Assembly: GCA_030068145.1 (NCBI GenBank)
Contig: JAPJBO010000007.1
Location: 1 to 64,000 of the forward strand
Source: Diplonema papillatum
Lineage: Eukaryota > Euglenozoa > Diplonemea > Diplonemida > Diplonemidae
Direction: 5' to 3'
DNA length: 64,000 nucleotides
Part shown: piece after piece, positions 57,380 to 64,000 of the stretch
Numbering within the stretch: position 1 is the stretch's first letter
Layout: the number at the start of each line of letters is the position of its first letter
The notes under the pieces: generated by a model
Seen by the model: the letters and a program-made list of their open reading frames with translations, nothing else
Database searches by the model: none
What the model was told of the DNA's origin: nothing
Made by a program: the position numbers and the translations under genes

Positions 57380-58751
57380 CACGGGCTGGCGGGTGTGGGT
57401 AGGCTACCACAGCAGTCATAGGGGGTCATGGGGGGGCCCATAGGGGGTCCATAGGGGGGTCATGGGGGGGTCCATAGGGGGTCCCAGGGGGGTCATAGGG
57501 GGGGGGGGTCATGGAGGCGAGCAAGCGGCCCAACCCGGCGTCAACCTCACGCGCCCTTTGCCGGACAACTGCTGGTTCTCCCACCTCTCTGCTGCACCCT
57601 CCACCCTCTGGAACATCTGGCTCGGAATCTATACACGGTGCGCAGTGATGCACGGTGATGCACAGTGATCCACGCTAGTGCGGTGTGCACAGTGACACGA
57701 TAGCGCATGGTGGTGCATAGTGATCCACAGTGGAGGACAGTGGTGGCACTAATTTTCGGGCCCTCAACGACTTTGCAGGGCTGGCTGGGGTGGCTGGACA
57801 GGCTGGACCACCACTGGGGGGGGGGTCGTTGTTGTTGGTGATGGTCTTGTGGGATGAAGTAGGGGAAAGGAAATTTCTTTTTGCGGTGGTCTCCGCTGGC
57901 CTGGTAGTCCGTGCTACCTCCTTTCCACTGGGGGGGGGGGGGGGGGGGGGGGGGGGTCTGGGGGGTCGACAAACACGTGCTCGGCACCCCGGTGCAAAAG
58001 ACGGGTACCCGTCCATCTACATGGACTATTGCTCTAGGCCGAAATCCCCTTATAAATCCCTGTGCCAAATCCATAAAAAAAAAATTAATTCCTTCACGAA
58101 ACAGAAATTCACAAAACACATGTTCATGATTTACGGACCCCCAAAAGCACCCCCTGAACCCGCTCTTTGCGCTGGCAGCTGTCCGGAAGCAGGACCAAGA
58201 GATCGTCGAAAGTACAGCCCCCGCAGTGGCTCATCACCGATCGTGCCGAACCGCTCGGTGTTGTTCAAGCGGACATCGTGCGTTCGTGGGATGTGGAGCA
58301 CCCCAACAAAACCGTGGACGTGGCTGTGGTGTCCAGGTGCGTGAACTACAAGCGCGAGCACAACGAGTACTTTTTCCCAGGCAGCGCGGCCCGAAGCCGC
58401 TGCTGACTCTCCGCCGTCTCGGGTGGCCGGTAACGGCCAATCGATTTGCCGCGCTCGCGAGGGGAGCAACGAAGGCGCGTGGCGCGGCTGCTGTCCTGTG
58501 TGTTCCTGGGGTGCACATGTACTCGCACAGCTGGGGTATATGTGATTGCTGCGTGGTTGTTCTGCCTCCCTCATCTGGCTTTTTCACCCGCAACCGCACT
58601 GTGGCCTGCCGGACCGGGGGACTCCAGCAAAAACAAATTTAAACCCCCTAGAAGCGCCCATCAGAAAAAATAATTAGTTCCTTCACGAAATAGCTCTTCA
58701 CAAAATACAATTTCACAAAATATTACTTGATTAATTACGGACTGGAGTGTA
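57241..58751. mobile_element. Element with exact 25-bp terminal inverted repeats
   Basis: The 25 bases at 57241-57265 (starting TACACTCCAGTCCG) are the exact reverse complement of 58727-58751. Inside are a run of 38 A (57340-57377), a GGGGGTCATA-type minisatellite (about 57418-57512), a run of 27 G (57930-57956) and a second, diverged inverted end at about 58083-58137, suggesting nested or duplicated ends. A stretch at 58226-58400 has coding-like composition (ADIVRSWDVEHPNKTVDVAV) but no recognised family, and may be a captured gene fragment. No transposase was recognised. Confidence 0.65.
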
Positions 58752-58820
58752 AGACGTACCGGAAAAAAGATGTACCCGCGGGCTCTGGGGAAGGTTTTGT
58801 GACTTTTTCCGGTACGTCTT
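58751..58820. repeat. 70-bp perfect-ended hairpin element
   Basis: AAGACGTACCGGAAAAA at 58751-58767 is the exact complement of 58804-58820, with a 36-nt loop. The same left end plus loop sequence occurs near 56092-56150, so it is a repeated element. Confidence 0.75.
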
Positions 58821-58991
58821 TTTTACAAATACGGTAATCCATAGTTCCTTTTTCGAGACTGGAGGTCCTATGAACATGCAATGTGAATAGCCTCTATTCG
58901 AGCCAACCCCACTTTTCTCCAGTAAAAAAGTGTATTGTTTTTGGACTGGATTATAGTGCGGAGCTAGGGTTTTCCTCCCTGCCGATCTGCG

Positions 58992-59060
58992 TACGGGTGG
59001 CAGAGTGGTTGGGCGAAGGCCTTCGGGCATGGTGGCCCGGGTTCGAACCCCGCCCGTGAC
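58992..59060 (+). repeat. tRNA-derived (SINE-like) sequence, left arm
   Basis: Contains an A-box-like TGGCAGAGTGGTTGGG and a consensus B box GGTTCGAACCC at tRNA-like spacing, with a partial acceptor pairing (ACGGGT/GCCCGT). No CCA tail or clear anticodon loop is seen, and the same sequence recurs in the right arm, so this is a repeat derived from a tRNA and not a working tRNA gene. Confidence 0.7.
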
Positions 59061-59379
59061 ATTTTTCCGGTCGGGGATTGTTTTCGAGGTTTGTTGCGTT
59101 CCGGGGTCTAATGTGCCCGAAATTTGCGTTTTTTGCGGAGTTTCTCAGTATCTCGCGGTATTTGGGTCACCCCGTCGCCCCGGGAGAGGGGGGGACGGGC
59201 GGGAAAAGGCTGCCCCAGGGGGGCGGCGGGGGGGGTCCGGGGGGGGCGCCCCACCTGGGTACGAGCGCCAAACTTTACCCGTGCTCGGTGGGTCCGAGGG
59301 GTGTCCCCCCCCGGGCACGAGCACCGACCTCGGCTTCACCCGGACTTTACCACCCTGGCCGAACTTCGCTTCGTGCCCG

Positions 59380-59545
59380 AACTTTTTTTTAGTACCAGCG
59401 CAGCCTGTGCGAGCGCTTAGCACCACTGCCACCAGAACTTAGCAACGCCCGAACTTAGCATCACTCGAACTTTGCTTCACCAGAACTTAGCATTGCCCGA
59501 ACTTAGCTTCGCCCGAACTTTGCTGTTCCCCGAACTTTAACTGCT
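59380..59545. repeat. GAACTTAGC/GCCCGAACTT minisatellite, left part
   Basis: Short degenerate copies of CGCCCGAACTTAGCTTC. This is the reverse-complement version of the larger array at 61170-61870, consistent with the fold-back layout. Confidence 0.8.
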
Positions 59546-59804
59546 GCCTCCAGTCTCGCCACGCGCCGGCCTTAGCCGAGCGCACGTACTTTCTCTTTCA
59601 GAAGAAGAGGACAAATTTTCGGGGGGGGGAGGGAAGACTTTTCTTGTGTGTAAAGTTTGCCGTCTGTTTTCTTGACCAAGCTTGTGCACGGGCTAAGGTG
59701 GGGACACCGCGCGCAGTTAGAGGGCTTTGTGACCAGTCGCTGTATCCACGCATCTGCAGAAGACCAAAACCTGCCCGGCACCTTGTGTATTATGAAAGAC
59801 AAGC

Positions 59805-60083
59805 ATGCCAACGAGACCAAGATGCAACTCTTCTGAAGAGACGTCCAGTGCAAGTGAGGTAGAAGAAGCAGAAGAGGACGAAGGGAGCGAGTTCGAACCC
59901 GGGCCTACGACGTTCCAAGTGATAAAGAAGACGAAGACAAGCCCGTCGCCGACAACGCTCAGGCGTAATACAAGTATTGGTATGGAGAAAGAAGCGTGCG
60001 GGAAAGGAGGCTCTGGAGCAGGTTGCGTTTTTGAGGTTGGGTTTCTGACAAACCGTACCCTGGGACGACCGATAGGCTGGTGA
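59805..60083 (+). CDS. Acidic open frame inside the fold-back element
   Basis: A 92-codon frame starting MPTRPRCNSSEETSSASEVE followed by an Asp/Glu-rich run and a Lys/Thr-rich stretch. No family is recognised. The 18 bases GTTCGAACCCGGGCCTAC in this frame also occur at 62063-62080 in the tRNA-like part of the right arm, so part of the frame may derive from that repeat. It could be the start of an element-encoded protein or chance. Confidence 0.25.
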   Translation: MPTRPRCNSSEETSSASEVEEAEEDEGSEFEPGPTTFQVIKKTKTSPSPTTLRRNTSIGMEKEACGKGGSGAGCVFEVGFLTNRTLGRPIGW

Positions 60084-60427
60084 CCGTTTGATTCGGCATG
60101 AAATCGTGCAGTGTAGTGCCAGAAAGAAGAAGGAAAAGGTGATCCAGGCTCTGTTCCAGCTTTCGCAGGCTCCTCGCCTACCGACGCGGTAGACAGCAAT
60201 CCGGGGCGGACCGGCCAAGCTGTACCAGCATATTTGCGTTGGATGCCGCGCTTCCAGTAGCCTCGTAGAATCTCGACTGAGGAATGGGAGGAGTACGAAC
60301 ATTTGTCTTCGCCGCGACAGCTTTTTCAGCGTTGCAAAAGAGGTGACCCAACACATGCCGAACAGCACGGGTCGAACTTGCGAGGTCGCCTGCTTTCACT
60401 GAGCCAACAGGGCTGCCAATAATCATT

Positions 60428-60800
60428 GGTTCGAGAGGCTTCCCCCACATTGTTCACGAGCAACAGGGCTGCCAAGAATTCATTGGCTCGAGAGGCTTCC
60501 CCCACATTGTTCACGAGCAACAGGGCTGCCAAGATTTCATTGGTTCGAGAGGCTTCCCCCACATTGTTCACGAGCAACAGGGCTGCCAAGAATTCATTGG
60601 TTCGAGAGGCTTCCCCCAATTGTTCACGAGCAACAGGGCTGCCAAGAGTTCATTGGTTCAGAGGCTTCCCCCACATTGTTCACGAGCAACAGGGCTGCCA
60701 AGAATTCATTGGTTCGAGAGGCTTCCCCCACATTGTTCACGAGCAACAGGGCTGCCAAGATTTCATTGGTTCGAGAGGCTTCCCCTACATTGTTCACGAG
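60428..60800. repeat. 57-bp tandem repeat, about 6.5 copies
   Basis: The unit contains GAGGCTTCCCCCACATTGTT and GAGCAACAGGGCTGCCAAGA. The period is 57 bp (19 codons), with two units of 56. The first part is open in frame on both strands: + strand EASPTLFTSNRAAKNSLVR, - strand GEASRTNEFLAALLLVNNV. Indels break the frame in later units. Which strand, if either, is translated is unknown. Confidence 0.85.
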
Positions 60801-61169
60801 GAAGACGCTGACTTTGACGATGACTGTGACAAGCTTAATGTCAAAATCAGCACGTTCGACGCACGCTCGGCCTTTTTGAAATGAAATTCAGCTCGTTCAT
60901 CCTAAAACCATCGGCGCACAAATAGCGTAAGCTTTGTTCACTTTTTACCGCGATTTATCATTTTACATGTATGAGCTTTCTTTCACATCTATGCAGTCAC
61001 CAAAAAATCGACTATATTTTTACAAAAGAAAAAGTCTTTCTATTTTCGAAAGTGAAAAGAAGAAGATTATTTCCCGCCGCTCAATTTTTCCTATTGAAGA
61101 ATCTTTCGGTAATCCACTGCTCAAGTTCATTTGCGCCGGTAAAGACCGGCGCCCAGCGAGACTAGAGGC

Positions 61170-61870
61170 AGCAGTTAAAGTTCGGGAAACAGTAAAGTTC
61201 TGGCGAAGCAAAGTTCTGGTGAAGCTAAGTTCGGCGAAGCTAAGTCAAAGCAAAGTTCAGGTGAAGCTAAGTTCTGGTGAAAGCAAAGTTCGGGCGAAGC
61301 AAAGCAAAGTTCAGGTGAAGCTAAGTTCTGGTGAAGGCAAAGTTCGGCAGCAAAGTTCGGGCGATGCTAAGTTCTGGTGAAGCTAAGTTCGGCGAAGCTA
61401 TGTCAGCAGCAAAGTTCGGGTGAAGCTGAGTTCGGGCAAGCAAAGTTCGGGTGAAGCTAAGTTCTGGTGAAAGCAAAGTTCGGGCGATGCTAAGTTCTGG
61501 TGAGTCAAGTTCGGGCGAAGCTAAGTCAAAGCAAAGTTCGGGTGAAGCTAAGTTCTGGGGAGGCTAAGTTCTGGTGAAGCAAAGTTCGGGCGAAGCTAAG
61601 TTCGGGCGAAGCTAAGTTCGGGTGAAGCAAAGTTCGGGCGAAACTATGTTCTGGCGAAGCCAAGTTCGGGCGAAACAAAGTTCGGGCGAAGCTAAGTTCG
61701 GGTGAAGCAAAGTTCTGGTGAAGCAAAGTTCGGGCGCAGCTAAGTTCTGGGTGAAGCAAAGTTCGGGCGAAGCTAAGTTCGGGCGAAGCTCAGTTCGGAC
61801 GAAACAAAGTTCGGGCGAAGCTAAGTTCGGGTGAAGCAAAGTTCTGGTGAAGCAAAGTTCGGGTTCTGGT
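61170..61870. repeat. AAGTTCGGGCGAAGCT minisatellite
   Basis: Dozens of degenerate 14-17-bp units, alternating AAGTTCGGGCGAAGC and AAGTTCTGGTGAAGC types. It has the same family and opposite orientation as 59380-59545. It lies between the centre and the right arm of the fold-back element. Confidence 0.9.
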
Positions 61871-62052
61871 GATGCTGAGTTCGACGTGTGGTAGCAAGTT
61901 CGGCGCCACAGTACCCGGAGGGGAGACCCCCCGACCTCCCCCGACTCCGTTTCCCGGGGTGCCCAAATACCGCGGGATACTAAGACACTCCGCAAAAAAC
62001 GCAAATTTCGGAACGCAACAAACGTCGAAAACAATCCTCGACCGGAAAAGTG

Positions 62053-62121
62053 TCATGGGCGGGGTTCGAACCCGGGCCTACCGGCCTGAAGGCCGAAGCC
62101 AGCTCACTCTGCCACCCATAT
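62053..62121 (-). repeat. tRNA-derived (SINE-like) sequence, right arm
   Basis: On the minus strand: GGGTGGCAGAGTGAG..., then GGGTTCGAACCCCGCCCATGAC. It aligns with the left-arm copy through both promoter boxes and the following tail. The middle part differs, and neither copy folds into a convincing full tRNA. Confidence 0.7.
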
Positions 62122-62268
62122 GCTTTTGGGCAGGGGGGAAAAGCTTAGCTCCCCACTAAATCCAGTCAAAAGCAATACACTTTCAAACTCGTTTACAGAA
62201 AAGTGGGGTTGGCTCGAATAGAGACTATTCACATTGCATGTTCATAGGACCTCCAGTCTCGAAAAATT

Positions 62269-63484
62269 TATTAGACTTAGGGAAAACGACAAAGTGGATT
62301 CTATATAGCTGGATTACGACAAAGTGGGTTATAATCCACTTTGTCGCCAATCCACTTTGTCGCCCCGTATGGGGCATTTGTGGGGAGTTACAGGGGTACC
62401 TCAGGGGCCTTCCGAGGGGGTCATTGAGACCATGGGGGGGCGATATATGCGAGCACCGAATCCTTGTTGTCGTCAACACGGTAACCAACACTGCCATCTC
62501 GTTCACTTTGCAAGTTTCTTCCGTAACTGAACATGAACTTGGCATCACTCTTCATCGCCTCTGATCAGCGGAATTGGAATACTGGAATCGAAGTGCGGAC
62601 AAGTGCTGGAAGCAAAGGGTGGCAAACCCGAAAATGCCTTCGATCAGTGTAATTTGAATGATGAAAGGAAAGTGCGAACGAATGCCAGTACCCACTTTCC
62701 AGGCTCACGCGATACAACTGTCAGAATCTCCCCGACCGCAAACGCGAGTCTCTCCAGTTCGGTGCCAGTGCCAATACGAGCGACCAACTGCTCTGTCGCT
62801 CCCGCATCTTTGTTCCTCGTTTGATTTAGCTGGTGGTACTTTGAAGTAGTTAGGCGCACACACAATCTCTTGTTCAAATGTGCTGGACTAAGAATCGAAG
62901 GCACCCTTCTTACTACGTCTCCTTTCACGAAGGAAAATGTGGATTCAACCTTGCATATATCTCTGTGGTCTTGTCCCTTTGTCCACTTCTAGGCCCCCAG
63001 GTATCCGTGACCCGTGCGCGACAGCGTGAATTGTGAAGACGAAAGGCCCCATTTCTCACGTTTGAGAGTCTCAAATAAATGGGAAAATCTTTTGAAAGGG
63101 TGCCCCCAACACAATTTGTGAACCGCGACGAAGTTGGACGAGTGGCGCAAAATTTTGTGATGTCGTTTCGCGGTGAAAAGACGGACCTATACTCACTTTC
63201 GATGGCTTCAACGAACTTAAACAGCTCAAAATATTCACTTTCCCTGTGGGGAACTTTTTGTGAAAGGGTCCCCCTGTACAGTTCGTGCCAGTTGCCAGAA
63301 GCGACAAAGTGGATTATCAAAAGCGACAAAGTAATTTATTACTGAATTATAATCCACTCACAATCCACTTCGTCGCGACAAAGTGGATTATAATCCAGTT
63401 TGTCGCGACGAAGTGGATTATAAATCCACTTTGTCGTTATCCAGTTATATAGAATCCGTTTTGTCGTTGACCCTAGACTTAATA
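62269..63484. mobile_element. 1.2-kb fold-back element with CGACAAAGTGGATT ends
   Basis: The left end (TATTAGACTTAGGG, then AACGACAAAGTGGATTCTAT) and the right end (complement of TATTAAGTCTAGGG, then AACGACAAAACGGATTCTAT) are inverted copies over about 60-70 bp. Further palindromic CGACAAAGTGGATTATAATCC units follow on both sides (62320-62360 and 63300-63440). The centre shows no recognisable gene. It starts directly after the preceding fold-back element. Confidence 0.75.
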
Positions 63485-64000
63485 CATGCACCTGAGGAGT
63501 GAATTTCTGGGTACTTTTGTGGGTGTGACAGATCCCAGCTTGTGCAGACAAGCCAAAATCTCAGCTTGCACACGCGAAAATCTCAGATTGACCGTTGAGA
63601 AAGGCAGGCAGCCAAACACAAATACTCTGGAAATGGTACCCACCCCCACCCCCACACACAATCATGTGCTCCTGTACAGACGAAATCTGAGCGTTGCTAT
63701 ATTTGAACACACTGAATTTCGGGCCCCACACTTTTGAGCAGACAAAACTTGAGTGCTGCGAAATTTGAAGACACTGAAATTGGGATCCCCTACACTGACA
63801 TCCACTGTAGCCTGAAAGCGATCTCTCTTGATACAATTTTAAGCTCCGGTGCAATCACCAAAGCCAACTTTTCCGCAAACAGGAAATCTCAGGCTGTGCA
63901 GTCATCCAAAAATCTCAGTGCAAATCTCAGATTGTGCGGTTTCCTCGAAAACTGGGGAGATTTTTGGGTCTGCCCAATCTGGAATTTTGCTCTTAAGAAA
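63485..64000. repeat. AAATCTCAG-type degenerate repeats to the window end
   Basis: Several AAATCTCAG(A/C)TTG units at 63556-63592 and 63884-63940. Two roughly 56-bp direct repeats lie at about 63672-63790, each with a GACAAA/GACGAAAT start and an ACACTGAAATT-type end. No gene is seen, and the sequence runs off the window. Confidence 0.6.

Larger units (their letters stand above)
58854..62261. mobile_element. 3.4-kb fold-back element with tRNA-derived arms
   Basis: Both ends start CGAGACTGGAGGTCCTATGA (right end on the minus strand). The arms are related over about 400 bp: a shared leader, a tRNA-like sequence, then a shared tail (GGATTGTTTTCGA, AAATTTGCGTTTTTTGCGGA). Beyond that both arms pass into a TTCGGGC-type minisatellite. 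The centre (about 59560-61160) holds an acidic open frame and a 57-bp tandem repeat. No transposase or target duplication was recognised. An alternative is two independent SINE-like insertions in opposite orientation, but the shared minisatellite on both inner flanks favours one unit. Confidence 0.7.

Noticed and set aside
58992-59060. Functional tRNA gene
   Set aside because: The promoter boxes are present, but the cloverleaf is not convincing and the sequence is repeated inside a larger element in opposite orientation.
61170-61870. CRISPR-like or coding repeat
   Set aside because: Units of variable 14-17 bp with no spacers and changing frame. It is a minisatellite.

Overview
This is a nuclear window from a microbial eukaryote. 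The recognisable genes carry GT-AG introns, their products are eukaryotic (a Tousled-like kinase, a choline-transporter-like protein, a TMEM242-like mitochondrial protein, an EF-hand coiled-coil protein), and transposons, tRNA-derived repeats, minisatellites and homopolymer runs fill the gaps. All eleven supported genes read on the + strand, and nearly every inferred intron donor is GTATG(C/T) or a close variant. One-way gene order, a bacterial-type UPF0324 membrane protein and a reverse-transcriptase-like remnant suggest an alveolate-type alga or protist, but this is a guess. The species cannot be fixed from the sequence.

Layout. 1-1.4 kb: a near-perfect hairpin and a minisatellite/fold-back repeat. 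1.39-2.85 kb: a transposon (family 1) with 5-bp target duplications. 3.07-9.3 kb: a small hypothetical gene, a TMEM242-like gene and a large low-complexity coiled-coil gene. 11.1-16.8 kb: three degenerate tandem copies of the 5' end of a Tousled-like kinase gene, then the intact four-exon gene. 18.4-33.9 kb: two tandem molybdenum hydroxylase (xanthine dehydrogenase/aldehyde oxidase family) genes. The first has a 4.7-kb intron filled by hAT-like elements, one of which holds a second family-1 transposon. 34-38.4 kb: dispersed repeats, an odd interleaved inverted repeat, and four degenerate tandem copies of the 5' end of the next gene, an SLC44-type transporter (38.5-40.4 kb). 40.4-44.8 kb: no gene recognised. 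44.9-55.4 kb: an LRR protein with a possible globin-like C-terminus, an EF-hand/coiled-coil protein with a BILBO1-like N-terminus, an ankyrin-repeat protein and a UPF0324-family membrane protein. 55.6-64 kb: a gene-poor island of nested fold-back elements, tRNA-derived repeats and minisatellites.

The genes do not form an obvious pathway. The strongest unusual pattern is that two unrelated genes (kinase and SLC44) are each preceded by several tandem copies of their own leader plus first codons. In both arrays the copies are broken as coding sequence while the downstream gene is intact. Other points of interest are an SH3-like domain fused to the hydroxylases, a mosaic divergence pattern between the two hydroxylase copies, and an A-B-A'-B' arrangement of perfect inverted repeats at 35.8 kb.
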